NCBI GenBank assembly: GCA_002393965.1 | Contig: DGSL01000027.1 | Span: forward strand, 74,131 to 135,682 | Source: Bacteroidales bacterium UBA4363 | GTDB lineage: Bacteria > Bacteroidota > Bacteroidia > Bacteroidales > Paludibacteraceae | DNA: 61,552 bases | Direction of reading: 5' to 3' | Shown here: in pieces, positions 53,406-61,552 of the stretch | Layout: the number at the start of each line of letters is the position of its first letter | Position numbering within the stretch: position 1 is the first letter of the stretch | The notes under the pieces: model-generated | Databases searched by the model: none | Seen by the model: the letters and a program-made list of their open reading frames with translations, nothing else | Told to the model about the DNA's origin: nothing | Position numbers and translations under genes: made by a program

Positions 53406-55967
53406 TCAGATCCAGCGGACGTATGCGAAGTTCATCTTGTTAGGCAGGTCGGCATTGTCCGGGAAGAGTCGTATACCGTACTTGTAGGATCCACCCTTGT
53501 TGATCTTGTACTTCAGGGAGAAGTTGATCAGAGAACCCTCGGCGTCGTCGGCCTTGAACTTCTCGATGTCATAGACGCAGGTCTTGTTCTTCTCGTCCTG
53601 GTAAGTGACGACGAGTTCGAGTCCGAAGGTCTTGAGAGAAGCGTCGTGCGTGTCGATCTGAGCGGAGATGAGGTAGTCCTCGCCGGAAACAGGCTCCTTG
53701 ACGAGTCCTTCCGGTATGTTGAGGCTCTTGACCTCGATGCCGTCCCACATGGCAGCGACTTTCTCTTTCCAAGCGGCTATTTCCTTTGCTTTTGCGAAGT
53801 CGTTGGCTTTCATTTCAGCCCCACGTTTAGCGAGTTTGCAGTAGAAACGTTCGATGTAGTCGTCAATCATGCGCTTGGTAGTGAATCGCGGCGTAATCTT
53901 GGCGATGGAATTCTTGATGGTTCTGATCCATTCCGGCGAGTATCCACGGCTGTTCTTTGCGAAATACATCGGAATAATCTCTTCTTCGAGCGTGGTGTAG
54001 ATGGTCAGAGCGTCGAGTTGGTCCTGATACCCTTGGTTCTGGAATGTCCGTTTCTCGGTCAGTGCCCATCCGGCATCCTTTACATAGCCCTCGAGCCACC
54101 ATCCGTCGAGAACGGAGAAGTTGATGACGCCGTTCATCTGTGCTTTCTCACCCGAAGTACCTGAAGCCTCGAGCGGACGAGTAGGCGTGTTGAGCCAGAT
54201 GTCCACACCAGAGATCAGTCGTTTGGCGAGTCGCATGTCGTAGTTCTCAAGGAAGATGATTTTTCCGACGAACTGAGGCATGCGTGAGATTTCGACGATG
54301 CGTTTGATGAGTCCTTGTCCTGCTCCGTCGGCAGGGTGAGCCTTGCCGGTGTAGAGGAACTGTACAGGGTAGTTCGGATTGTTGACAATCTTGGCGAGTC
54401 GCTCAAGGTCGGTGAAGAGCAAGTGAGCGCGCTTGTAGGTTGCGAAGCGACGTCCGAAACCGATAATCAGCGCATTCGGGTCGATGGAGTCGATGGCAGC
54501 CATAGCATTGGTCGGTGCGCTCTGGCTCTTGAGCCACTGTTCCTGAGTTTTCTGCTTGACGAAGTCGATGAGTTTCTTCTTCATCTCCTTGCGAGTCTTC
54601 CAGATTTCCTCGTCCGGCACCTGGTAGATCTTATCCCAGATGTTGAGGTTGGACTGGTCGTAGATATAGTCATCACCGAAGGCCTTGGAGTAGAGTTTCT
54701 TCCATTCGCGCGTAGCCCAGGTAGGCAGGTGTACGCCGTTGGTGACGTAGCTGACGTGCAGTTCGGTAGGGAAGTATCCTTTCCAGATAGGCTGGAACAT
54801 CTCCTGAGAGACCTTACCGTGGAGCCAGCTTACGCCGTTGACTTCCTGGCAGGTGTTGCATGCGAAGGTGGACATGCAGAACTTCTCGCTCTTGTTGCCT
54901 GGGTTCTGTCGACCGAGGTCGATGAACTCATCCCAAGAGATGCCAAGTTTCTCGGCATACATGCCCATGTATTTCATGAAGAGTCCCTCTTCGAAGTAGT
55001 CGTGTCCGGCAGGGACCGGAGTGTGTACGGTGTAGAGAGAGGAAGCCTTGACGACCTCGAGAGCCTGGTTGAAGGAGAGTCCTTTCTGTACGTATTCAGC
55101 CATGCGTTCAGCGTTGATGAGCGCGGCGTGTCCCTCGTTGCAGTGGTAGACCTGCTTCTCGATGCCGAGTCGGCGGAGAGCGATGATACCGCCGACGCCG
55201 AGCAGGAATTCCTGTTTGAGTCGGTTTTCCCAGTCGCCACCGTAGAGTTGGTGGGTGATGGAGCGGTCGAACTCGCTGTTGCGTTCATTGTCGGTATCCA
55301 TGAGGTAGAGAGAGATACGTCCTACCGCTACTCTCCAGAGGTTAGCATAGACGATGCGGTCGTGGAACGGTACTTCGATGACCATTGGTTTCCCGTCTTC
55401 GTCCTTGACCTGTTCGATAGGCAGTTGAGTGAAGTCCTGCGGATCGTAAACGGCGAGCTGGTCACCGTCGGCGGAGAGGGTCTGGGTGAAGTATCCGTAT
55501 CGGTAGAGGAACCCGACGGCGGTGAGGTCAACGCGGCTGTCGCTTGCCTCTTTCAGGTAGTCGCCGGCGAGGACACCGAGACCTCCGGAGTAGATTTTCA
55601 GGATGTCGGTGAGTCCGTATTCCATGCTGAAGTAAGCGACGGATGTTTTTTTCGTGTCGAACTTCACCTTCATATAGTCGTTGAAATCCTTGTAGACGGC
55701 CTCCAGTTTCTGCATGAAATCGGAGTCCTTCTCCAGTTTTTCCATCTGTTCGTAGTCCAGACGGTTGATGAAGAGAGCGGGGTTGTATCCGCACTCCTTC
55801 CAAAGTTGTGCATCAATATTCTCAAAGAGGTCCGTAGCTTCTTCGTTCCAGGACCACCAAAGGTTGTAAGCCAGTTCACGAAGGTGCGTCAAGCCTTTCG
55901 GTACGCGTGAAGTTACGTTCACTTCCTTCCAGTTGGCTTGATTGGCGTTGTTAGTCAATACTCTCAT
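53406..55967 (-). CDS. glgP: alpha-glucan (glycogen) phosphorylase, GT35 family
   Basis: Releases glucose-1-phosphate from glycogen or maltodextrin; PLP-dependent. 853 residues. An N-terminal DUF3417 region (LAYNLWWSWNEEATDLFENI) marks the short AgpA-like branch. The catalytic part has SMEYGLTDILKIYSGGLGVL, HCNEGHAAL, TNGVHLPTW, FGRRFATYKRAHLLF and the PLP Lys in EASGTSGEKAQMNG. It begins 29 nt after the glycogen synthase gene, so both ends of glycogen turnover are likely on one transcript. Confidence 0.95.
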   Translation of the reverse strand: MRVLTNNANQANWKEVNVTSRVPKGLTHLRELAYNLWWSWNEEATDLFENIDAQLWKECGYNPALFINRLDYEQMEKLEKDSDFMQKLEAVYKDFNDYMKVKFDTKKTSVAYFSMEYGLTDILKIYSGGLGVLAGDYLKEASDSRVDLTAVGFLYRYGYFTQTLSADGDQLAVYDPQDFTQLPIEQVKDEDGKPMVIEVPFHDRIVYANLWRVAVGRISLYLMDTDNERNSEFDRSITHQLYGGDWENRLKQEFLLGVGGIIALRRLGIEKQVYHCNEGHAALINAERMAEYVQKGLSFNQALEVVKASSLYTVHTPVPAGHDYFEEGLFMKYMGMYAEKLGISWDEFIDLGRQNPGNKSEKFCMSTFACNTCQEVNGVSWLHGKVSQEMFQPIWKGYFPTELHVSYVTNGVHLPTWATREWKKLYSKAFGDDYIYDQSNLNIWDKIYQVPDEEIWKTRKEMKKKLIDFVKQKTQEQWLKSQSAPTNAMAAIDSIDPNALIIGFGRRFATYKRAHLLFTDLERLAKIVNNPNYPVQFLYTGKAHPADGAGQGLIKRIVEISRMPQFVGKIIFLENYDMRLAKRLISGVDIWLNTPTRPLEASGTSGEKAQMNGVINFSVLDGWWLEGYVKDAGWALTEKRTFQNQGYQDQLDALTIYTTLEEEIIPMYFAKNSRGYSPEWIRTIKNSIAKITPRFTTKRMIDDYIERFYCKLAKRGAEMKANDFAKAKEIAAWKEKVAAMWDGIEVKSLNIPEGLVKEPVSGEDYLISAQIDTHDASLKTFGLELVVTYQDEKNKTCVYDIEKFKADDAEGSLINFSLKYKINKGGSYKYGIRLFPDNADLPNKMNFAYVRWI

Positions 55968-55996
55968 TGCTCGTTATTTAGATAGATAAAAAATGT

Positions 55997-57667
55997 TTAC
56001 TTAGACTTGTTGTCAGTGATTTTTTTTGCGAGTGCAAAGTTATATGTTTCTTCGTAAAAAACAATAAACTTCTCCCATAACGCTTTCTTTGACAATCGTT
56101 TTGCGGCGGCACGAAGCGTGTTCATCTCGGCAGGGGACTTGAGGGAGTAGCGGTAGATACATCCGGCAATATTGTCGCGCACGTCGAGATAGTTGTAGTC
56201 GCCGCGGTTCTCGACGACGCATCCGCTCTCCTTATCCTTGGAGACCTTCAGTACCCACTGTCCGAATCCGGAGAGAGTGGTGGTGATGGTAGGGATGGAG
56301 AATGCCACGGACTCGAGAGGCGTATAACCCCACGGTTCGTAGTAGGACGGGAAAACGGTGAGGTCGAGTCCGATGAGTAGGTCGTAGTAGTCCTTGTTGA
56401 CGATGCCGTCGTCGCCGTTGAGATAGCTCGGGATGTAGATGAGTTTGACTCGGTCGTCCTGTCGGTTAGGGAACTGGAACCATCGTATGGCGTTGACGAT
56501 ATTGTCGTTGTCTGGGTTGACGAGGTCGTGGGTGATGAAATTTTCAGGAAGAGAGTTGCCGACGCGTCCTTTCTTCATTGCCTTCTGGAGGTCCTTGCGT
56601 GGTCCTGAGATATATCCCGGAACCATGATGAATCCAATGATGTCGCGGTCGAGATGTCGGGATGAGAGTTCGTGCAGGGAGTCGATGAAGAGGTCGATTC
56701 CTTTGTTCTTATACTCTGCGCGTCCGCAAGTTCCGACGAGGAAGGCGTTGTCCTGGACGGTAGTCCCGGTGAGGTGTTGCGTGAGCGCGATCAGCGTCTT
56801 TCGCGCCTCGTCGCGTTTGTTTCTGAAAGCAGTCTCGCTGGAGGGAACGAATCCGTCCTCGAATCCATTCGGAGTGACGACGTCGGCTTTCTTGTCGAGA
56901 AGCTGAGCGCATTCGATGTCGGTGATGTCGCTCACGGTGGTGAAGCAGTCGGCGTTCCATGCGGCGGCTTTCTCGACGGAGTGTTTCGCCTCCATGTTGA
57001 GTTCGCGTGCCATCTGGTCGCCGTTATAGTTACGCATCTGGTCATAGAGCGGTTTTCCGTTGCCGGCGATGGATCGTCCGATGGAGGTGGCGTGTGTGGT
57101 GAACACGGTGGCTATGTCGGGTGCGTTCTCCTTGATATGGAAGAGTCCGAAGGCGGTCATCCACTCGTTGAAGTGAGCGATGAAGCGTGCGTCGGGTTCT
57201 TTCTTGCAGAAAAACTTGTAGAGACTCTCCATGACGATGCCGGCGGCAATGCCAAATGCGGCTGATTCCTCGTAGTCACCGTATCCGTGCAGCGAGTCGA
57301 CGAGATATCGAGACCATGCATTGGCATAGGCTTCGTCGAGGATCTCGTGTCTCTGGTATTTCCGGAAGTCGATGAGAACGGCAATGGGTTCTCCCGGGAT
57401 GGTCCATCGTCCGACGCGAACGGGCAGGTTGGCCCGGTGTGCGGCCTTCTTCCAAGCCTGCAGTACCTGTGTATCCTCCCGGAAGAACGGTGACTCGTGT
57501 TTTTTCCAGAAGTCGGGTCCTACGAAAATAACCTTGTCGGGGTGTGCGTCCTGCATTGTCTTGGCGCGAGAGGAGAGCACGGTGTAGATGCCTCCGACGC
57601 GGTTGCATACTTCCCACGAGGTCTCGAAGATGTAGTCGGGCGTGATGAGGTTTTTCTTGTTTGCCAT
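55997..57667 (-). CDS. glycogen synthase, GT3-like family
   Basis: Resembles the eukaryotic-type glycogen synthases (GT3) found in Bacteroidota, which use UDP-glucose, rather than bacterial GlgA (GT5). 556 residues with TSWEVCNRVGGIYTVLSS near the start, AHFNEWMTAFGLF, FTTHATSIGRSIAG, TTVSDITDIE, VTPNGF, GRAEYKNKGIDLFIDSL and YYEPWGYTPLESVAF (E-x7-E-like retaining site). ATG at 57667 is chosen over a TTG at 57673. Transcribed ahead of glgP. The donor is inferred. Confidence 0.92.
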   Translation of the reverse strand: MANKKNLITPDYIFETSWEVCNRVGGIYTVLSSRAKTMQDAHPDKVIFVGPDFWKKHESPFFREDTQVLQAWKKAAHRANLPVRVGRWTIPGEPIAVLIDFRKYQRHEILDEAYANAWSRYLVDSLHGYGDYEESAAFGIAAGIVMESLYKFFCKKEPDARFIAHFNEWMTAFGLFHIKENAPDIATVFTTHATSIGRSIAGNGKPLYDQMRNYNGDQMARELNMEAKHSVEKAAAWNADCFTTVSDITDIECAQLLDKKADVVTPNGFEDGFVPSSETAFRNKRDEARKTLIALTQHLTGTTVQDNAFLVGTCGRAEYKNKGIDLFIDSLHELSSRHLDRDIIGFIMVPGYISGPRKDLQKAMKKGRVGNSLPENFITHDLVNPDNDNIVNAIRWFQFPNRQDDRVKLIYIPSYLNGDDGIVNKDYYDLLIGLDLTVFPSYYEPWGYTPLESVAFSIPTITTTLSGFGQWVLKVSKDKESGCVVENRGDYNYLDVRDNIAGCIYRYSLKSPAEMNTLRAAAKRLSKKALWEKFIVFYEETYNFALAKKITDNKSK

Positions 57668-57695
57668 AGCCAAAAAAATGAATTTTATCTTTATA

Positions 57696-58223
57696 TCAGA
57701 GAGAATGGGAGGACGAAGAGAGGGGTGGGAGAGGTCTGACCCTGTCGGAGTCGGAGGAATCGGTTATTTCATCGCGCAGTTGAGCAACGCTTTTTCGTGT
57801 CAAAGGTACAATAAAATCCGGAATCAGGTCGGATAGAGGAAAGAGCACAAAGGCCCGGATGGCGAGTCTGGGGTGAGGGATGGTGAGTCTTGGACAGTCG
57901 ATCGCGTCGTTTCCGTAGAGGAGTATATCGATGTCCAGCGGCCGGTCTTCGTAGTGGTCTGATGTCTTGTTCTTTCGTCCTGCCTGCCGTTCGATGTTCT
58001 TGCAGCAGTCGAGCAGTCGGAGAGGCTGCAGTTCGGTTCGCAACTCGCATACGGCATTGACGTAGCGGTTAGGGCTCTGATAGCCCCAAGGTTCGGACTC
58101 GTAGAAAGGCGAGACGCGAAGAACGTCTCCGGCTTGCTTTTCCAGAAGTCTGATGCCGACGTTGAGATGTCGGATTCTATTGCCGAGGTTGCTACCCAGT
58201 CCCAGATAGGCGATTTGCGTCAT
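57696..58223 (-). CDS. folK: 2-amino-4-hydroxy-6-hydroxymethyldihydropteridine diphosphokinase
   Basis: HPPK of folate synthesis: transfers pyrophosphate from ATP to hydroxymethyldihydropterin. 175 residues with YLGLGSNLGNR, SPFYESEPWG, EDRPLDIDILLYG (metal-binding Asp pair) and IPHPRLAIRAFVLFPL. The C-terminal 18 residues are a low-complexity tail with PLPPLSSSS, encoded by a purine-rich tract. The ATG overlaps the purE stop (ATGA), so the two are translationally coupled. Confidence 0.95.
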   Translation of the reverse strand: MTQIAYLGLGSNLGNRIRHLNVGIRLLEKQAGDVLRVSPFYESEPWGYQSPNRYVNAVCELRTELQPLRLLDCCKNIERQAGRKNKTSDHYEDRPLDIDILLYGNDAIDCPRLTIPHPRLAIRAFVLFPLSDLIPDFIVPLTRKSVAQLRDEITDSSDSDRVRPLPPLSSSSHSL

Positions 58224-58729
58224 CAGTTGGTTTTGAAATCGTAGTGCACGTTCTTGAGTTCGTCGTTTGCTTTTGTAATCTTGTCCTTGAGTCCTTGCTT
58301 AAACTCCAAGAGCTGTGTGCGAATGCGCTCGTCGCTGAGCGCGAGAATCTCGATGGCCAGGATGGCTGCGTTCTGGGCTGCGTTGACGCCTACGGTAGCG
58401 ACTGGAATTCCGGGAGGCATCTGTACGATGGAGAGCAGAGAGTCAAGTCCCTCGAAAGAGGACTTGATAGGCACACCGATGACGGGCAGAGAGGTCATGG
58501 AAGCGATGACGCCGCCGAGGTGAGCGGCCATGCCGGCTGCGGCTATGATGACGCGAATGCCACGTTCTTCGGCGTGAGTAGCGAAGTCGGCCACCTCCTG
58601 CGGCGTGCGGTGTGCGGAGAGGGCATTGACCTCGAAAGGGATGGCGAAATCGTTGAGTTGCTTGGCAGCTTTTTCCATGACAGGAAGGTCGGATGTGCTG
58701 CCCATGATGATGCTGACGACAGGTTGCAT
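58223..58729 (-). CDS. purE: 5-(carboxyamino)imidazole ribonucleotide mutase
   Basis: Class I PurE of de novo purine synthesis: converts N5-CAIR to CAIR. 168 residues with SIIMGSTSDLPVMEKAAKQL, VNALSAHRTPQEV (catalytic His), AAAGMAAHLGGVIAS, PVIGVP, LLSIVQMPPGIPVATVGV and NAAILAIEILAL. ATG at 58729 fits the family. No purK or other purine gene is adjacent. Its stop overlaps the start of folK by one base. Confidence 0.97.
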   Translation of the reverse strand: MQPVVSIIMGSTSDLPVMEKAAKQLNDFAIPFEVNALSAHRTPQEVADFATHAEERGIRVIIAAAGMAAHLGGVIASMTSLPVIGVPIKSSFEGLDSLLSIVQMPPGIPVATVGVNAAQNAAILAIEILALSDERIRTQLLEFKQGLKDKITKANDELKNVHYDFKTN

Positions 58730-58742
58730 GGTATGTGTGATT

Positions 58743-59981
58743 TTATTTAATGTTGTGTTTCTTAGGATGCAGTTCGAAGGAGCAGGAAATGGGGTAATGG
58801 TCTGAGATGTCCTTCGCATGTTCGGTGGCATCGCGATGAATGCGGAATTGTCCTGCCTCGATATTCTTGCTATAGAGCAGGTGGTCGATGCGGTAGTAGA
58901 AGGGGAATTCGTTGTAGGTGATGCCGAATCCGGAGGAGGTCTTAACGAAAGCGTCGTTGAGGTCGGAGCGGATACGTTTGTAGACATAGGAGACGGGGTG
59001 GTCGTTGAAATCGCCGCAGACGATGATGCGCCGGACGGATGAGCGTCGAATGGCGGCGTTGATGCTGTCGCTCTGTCGCGCCCGTATTTGTGCTGCCTTG
59101 CCGAGTTTGCCGCTGATCTGTTCGGTTGTCTGTGGGATTGTTTTTGTGTTTTTTGTTTCCATGAGTTCCTGCATCTTTCTTTTGTCGTTGCTGGTCAGCT
59201 GATTGGACTCGAGGTGGCAGTTGAAGATGCGCACGGTATCGTTGCCGATTAGGACGTCTGAGAAGATGGTTCGGCTATAGGCAGAAGGGTAGTTGACTCG
59301 TCCTTTGCCTACGATGGGATATCTGGAAAAGGTAGCAATGCCATAACTGCTGCGGTGTCGTACGTGTTTGCGGCAGGAGATCTGAAAGTAGGGGTATTTG
59401 TGGCGCAGGGCGCGTAGGATGAGGTCCTGTGTCAGGAATTTGTCCTTGTTATAGAATCCGAACTCCTGTAGGCAGATGACGTCAGCGTCTTGTGCGGCGA
59501 TGTAGTCCAGGGCGGCATTGTGTCCCTTGTTGAGTTCGTAGAAGTTGAAGAGTCTGACGTTGAAAGAGAGGACGCGCAGGGTGGAGGTCGAGTCGCTGTC
59601 GGGGAGTTGGTCGGTGGCGAGAGGATGGAGAGGGAAGTTGTTCTGAATATTGCCGGAGAGCAGGATCAGACAGAAAAGGGAGAGTACGAAGTGCCATCTT
59701 CGCCGAATGATCCAAAGCAGCACGAAGAGGATGTTGACGATCACGAAGAATGAGAATCCGAGTCCGAGGAAAGCGGGAAGAATAAACTTCTCGGGAGAGA
59801 TCTGAGTGGAGAGTCCCGCCAGGAGCAGGAGGATGATGAAGATGATGTTCAGCGTGAGATTGAAGGCATGTAGGATGCCGTGGTAGAATCTCTTAGTTGC
59901 TTCTTTTGCGAAAGAGCTTTTCCTTCTCTTCTTTGGATAGACTATCGTATCCGTTTGCCTTGATCTTATCCAGAATTTCAT
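58743..59981 (-). CDS. membrane-anchored endonuclease/exonuclease/phosphatase family protein
   Basis: 412 residues. Three hydrophobic helices in about residues 35-110 (LNIIFIILLLLAGL, FFVIVNILFVLLWI, FVLSLFCLILLSG) anchor an EEP domain with SFNVRLFNFYE, VICLQEFGFY (metal Glu), FNCHLESNQL, CGDFNDHP, RIDHLLYS and SDHYPI. The catalytic set is complete. No start codon other than the ATG at 59981 is visible before the first helix, so its start overlaps the rhomboid gene by 89 nt and encodes a very basic 34-residue N-terminus. The substrate (DNA, phospholipid or other) is not known. Confidence 0.85.
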   Translation of the reverse strand: MKFWIRSRQTDTIVYPKKRRKSSFAKEATKRFYHGILHAFNLTLNIIFIILLLLAGLSTQISPEKFILPAFLGLGFSFFVIVNILFVLLWIIRRRWHFVLSLFCLILLSGNIQNNFPLHPLATDQLPDSDSTSTLRVLSFNVRLFNFYELNKGHNAALDYIAAQDADVICLQEFGFYNKDKFLTQDLILRALRHKYPYFQISCRKHVRHRSSYGIATFSRYPIVGKGRVNYPSAYSRTIFSDVLIGNDTVRIFNCHLESNQLTSNDKRKMQELMETKNTKTIPQTTEQISGKLGKAAQIRARQSDSINAAIRRSSVRRIIVCGDFNDHPVSYVYKRIRSDLNDAFVKTSSGFGITYNEFPFYYRIDHLLYSKNIEAGQFRIHRDATEHAKDISDHYPISCSFELHPKKHNIK

Positions 59982-60777
59982 CTATCTCTTTCTCTTCTTG
60001 AACTTTGCGTGCGTTCCAATCGGCATCGGATTCGAAGGTGCCGTTGTTGGTAGAGCTGTTGCGGAACGAGCTCTCCTTGTCATTGGAAAACAAATGTATG
60101 AAAAAATCTTTTGCTTTGTAAAGAGCGTTCTCTATTTTTTTGCTCCAGGAGGAGCCGTAAGGTTTTCTCTGCCAGAACTTGAGCATCAGGAATCCGAAGA
60201 TCATGCCACCGAGGTGGGCGAAGTGTGCCACGTTGTCTCCAGCGCTGACGTGTACTCCGGAATAGAGTTCGATGAGTGCATATCCTGCCACGAAATATTT
60301 AGCCTTAATGGGGATGGGGATGAAGAATAGGAATATGGGTTGGTTCGGGAAGAGCATGCCGAACGCCAGCAGGATACCGAAGATGGCGCCTGAGGCTCCG
60401 ACGGTCATGTAGTTATCGACGGCAAAAGGGTTCACTCCGCTCCAGTACCAGGAGACTTCCTGCAGAATGCCCGCTCCGATGCCGCATACAATATAATATA
60501 TAAGGTAGCGTTCTGTACCCAGGTAATTCTCGATTACCTGTCCGAACATCCAGAGGGCGAACATGTTGAAGAACAAGTGTGAGAATCCGCCATGCAGAAA
60601 CATGTAGGTGATCAGCTGGAAGAAGTGGAAATCGCGGGAGGCGACATAGTGGAGTGAGAGGTAATAGCTGAGAAGGTCGCCCAAGAGGAATTGCAGGAAG
60701 AAGATGACGAAATTGGCAATCAACAAGGCCTTGGTGATGCGTGGGATGTTGGAGTATTCAGCGGAGAAGCGACTCAT
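59893..60777 (-). CDS. rhomboid family intramembrane serine protease
   Basis: 294 residues, six TM helices. Motifs: LITYMFLHGGFSHLFFNMFA (oxyanion region, HxxxN type), GASGAIFGILLAF (catalytic Ser) and VAHFAHLGGMIFGF (catalytic His). A charged cytoplasmic tail of about 75 residues (NARKVQEEKEIDEILDKIKA) follows, which is a known feature of some Bacteroidota rhomboids. ATG at 60777. Its 3' end overlaps the EEP gene by 89 nt. Physiological substrate unknown. Confidence 0.93.
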   Translation of the reverse strand: MSRFSAEYSNIPRITKALLIANFVIFFLQFLLGDLLSYYLSLHYVASRDFHFFQLITYMFLHGGFSHLFFNMFALWMFGQVIENYLGTERYLIYYIVCGIGAGILQEVSWYWSGVNPFAVDNYMTVGASGAIFGILLAFGMLFPNQPIFLFFIPIPIKAKYFVAGYALIELYSGVHVSAGDNVAHFAHLGGMIFGFLMLKFWQRKPYGSSWSKKIENALYKAKDFFIHLFSNDKESSFRNSSTNNGTFESDADWNARKVQEEKEIDEILDKIKANGYDSLSKEEKEKLFRKRSN

Positions 60778-60862
60778 GGTGAAATCATAAAATAAAAAAG
60801 CGAGCACAAAGATAGACGAAAAAAAGCGAGCAGAAATGACGGGTCCGTGTTTTTTGACATCC

Positions 60863-60935
60863 AGATGGGATGGAGAGGGGATGGAGGGGGGGGTGGAGGG
60901 AGGATGGATGGAGGTGGAGGGGGGATGGAGGAAGA
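60863..60935. repeat. G-rich minisatellite 2
   Basis: Tandem variants of GGATGGAG, GGTGGAGG and long G runs (up to eight G) on the plus strand. Shares its units with the tract at 53209-53296. Potential G-quadruplex. Lies in the gap between the rhomboid gene and the last gene, upstream of a -7 element. Confidence 0.85.
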
Positions 60936-60981
60936 AGGATTAGATGGGAGAGAAAATTTTCTCTGTGCGGCAAGACATGTT

Positions 60982-60989
60982 TATCTTTG
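60982..60989 (+). promoter_or_regulatory. -7 element of the C_GCAxxG_C_C family gene
   Basis: TATCTTTG, 16 bp before the ATG at 61006, so the leader would be very short. TTTT, 21 bp upstream, is a weak -33. Confidence 0.5.
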
Positions 60990-61005
60990 CAAAAAAAGGA
61001 ATATC

Positions 61006-61524
61006 ATGTTGAAAGAAGAAATGAGATGGTCATCCTATGCAGAGAAAGCGGCGGATCTTTTTGTGGAAGGGTATAACTGCGGTCAGGCTGTACTGATGGC
61101 CTATGCGGAGCGGGAGGGTCTGTCGCCCGAGACGGCTGCGCGGCTTGCCACGGCATTCGGTGGCGGTGTGGGCCGTCAGCGTCAAGTATGCGGAGCGGTT
61201 CTGTCGCTTGCAGCTGTCGTCGGGCTGGAGACAGGCAGTGGCGATGTCGGAGACAAGGAATCGTCCAACCGCGCAGCGCAGGTGACTCATCAGTTATGCT
61301 CTGAGTTTAAGGAGCAGTACGGGTCGATTGTGTGTGGCGAGATCCTCGGTCTGAAGGGATTCGTCGCTGCGGAAGGTCCAGCACATCAAGTTCCGTTGCC
61401 AGAGAAGTACAAGGGACGTCCCTGTGCGATGAAGTGTAAGTGGGCAGCTGAGTTGCTGAACCGCTTTCTTGAAGGAAGGGGAGAGAGGGGAGAGAAGGGA
61501 GAGAAGGGAGAGAGGAAAAAGTAG
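61006..61524 (+). CDS. C_GCAxxG_C_C family (putative redox-active) protein
   Basis: 172 residues. Cysteine motifs: YNCGQAV, QVCGAVLS, QLCSEFK, VCGEILG and PCAMKCKW, a spacing characteristic of the C_GCAxxG_C_C family, whose function is not established. The first two motifs, about 35 residues apart, probably form a metal or redox site. The ATG at 61006 follows an AT-rich spacer. The last 18 residues (EGRGERGEKGEKGERKK) are low-complexity and encoded by a purine tract of the same type as the intergenic minisatellites. It has its own -7 element. Confidence 0.85.
   Translation: MLKEEMRWSSYAEKAADLFVEGYNCGQAVLMAYAEREGLSPETAARLATAFGGGVGRQRQVCGAVLSLAAVVGLETGSGDVGDKESSNRAAQVTHQLCSEFKEQYGSIVCGEILGLKGFVAAEGPAHQVPLPEKYKGRPCAMKCKWAAELLNRFLEGRGERGEKGEKGERKK
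61475..61520. repeat. purine tract with GGGAGAGA units, coding
   Basis: Repeats of AGGGGAGAG and AAGGGAGAG inside the 3' end of the last gene; on the plus strand, like the other G-rich tracts. Contraction or expansion by 9 nt keeps the frame, other changes would alter the C-terminus. Confidence 0.75.
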
Positions 61525-61552
61525 TGGAGTAGTATTGGAGTAGTATTGGAGT
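61525..61552. repeat. short direct repeat at the right edge
   Basis: AGTATTGGAGT occurs twice in tandem, at 61531-61541 and 61542-61552, and a related TGGAGT precedes it. It runs off the window, so its full extent is unknown. Confidence 0.6.

Noticed and set aside
54315..55910. 531-codon frame antisense to glgP, and similar ones opposite the GlsB-like gene (41437-42405) and the amidohydrolase gene (50845-51777)
   Set aside because: Each lies fully within a well-supported gene on the other strand; amino acid content is acidic and non-natural and no ribosome site or promoter fits.

Overview
This 61.5 kb window is chromosomal DNA from a member of the Bacteroidota, most likely order Bacteroidales. 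The evidence is: many promoters with the Bacteroidota -7 element TAnnTTTG, three or four of them with a TTG/TTTG element 19-20 bp upstream; a PorQ gene and secreted proteins with type IX secretion (T9SS) style C-terminal tails; families largely restricted to the phylum (DUF4831, DUF4832, DUF4954, DUF5686, a GlsB-like acyltransferase); few Shine-Dalgarno sites; and the gene orders DUF177-rpmF-fabH-era-der and porQ-cmk-ispH. I see no rRNA, tRNA, CRISPR array, phage or insertion sequence.

Layout. (1) 0.2-5.7 kb, leftward: an attenuator-like leader, then tsaC, a polyprenyl glycosylphosphotransferase, a ClC protein with CBS domains, tatD and tcdA. The first and last genes act at opposite ends of tRNA t6A/ct6A modification. 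(2) 5.9-10.6 kb, leftward: a 1559-residue secreted protein with a DUF4874/DUF4832 head, six nearly identical Ig-like repeats and a T9SS-like tail. Beside it is a short relic that resembles the tcdA 3' end. (3) 11.1-20.8 kb, rightward: translation, ribosome assembly and fatty acid genes (pyrH, frr, rsgA, a histidine kinase, DUF177, rpmF, fabH, era, der, nnr). (4) 20.8-25.5 kb, leftward: hflX, DUF4954, nfo and a separate tonB-like gene. (5) 25.6-30.4 kb, rightward: porQ, cmk, ispH, pfkA, DUF4831. (6) 30.4-35.6 kb, leftward: an M28-fold protein with altered active-site residues plus pgeF, a coiled-coil lipoprotein, and a tandem-repeat coiled-coil protein plus rsmI. (7) 35.8-41.3 kb: tdk and an AI-2E family membrane protein, sodB, uvrA. 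(8) 41.4-52.9 kb, leftward, mostly envelope: a GlsB-like acyltransferase, an OmpA lipoprotein, a DUF3616 secreted protein, and a four-gene run of amidohydrolase, DUF5686 outer-membrane protein, lipid kinase and PagL-like lipid A deacylase; then a small outer-membrane barrel with a structured leader. (9) 53.4-60.8 kb, leftward: rhomboid, an EEP-family protein, purE, folK, glycogen synthase, alpha-glucan phosphorylase. (10) The right end carries a C_GCAxxG_C_C family gene.

Most of the window is core metabolism. The most unusual material is the repeat-built surface protein, the leader of the tsaC operon, the envelope-lipid operon with its tailed lipid kinase, the M28 protein with substituted catalytic residues, a roughly 90-bp dispersed intergenic element (two copies), and G-rich minisatellites. 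I did not find a clear new defence or mobile system.
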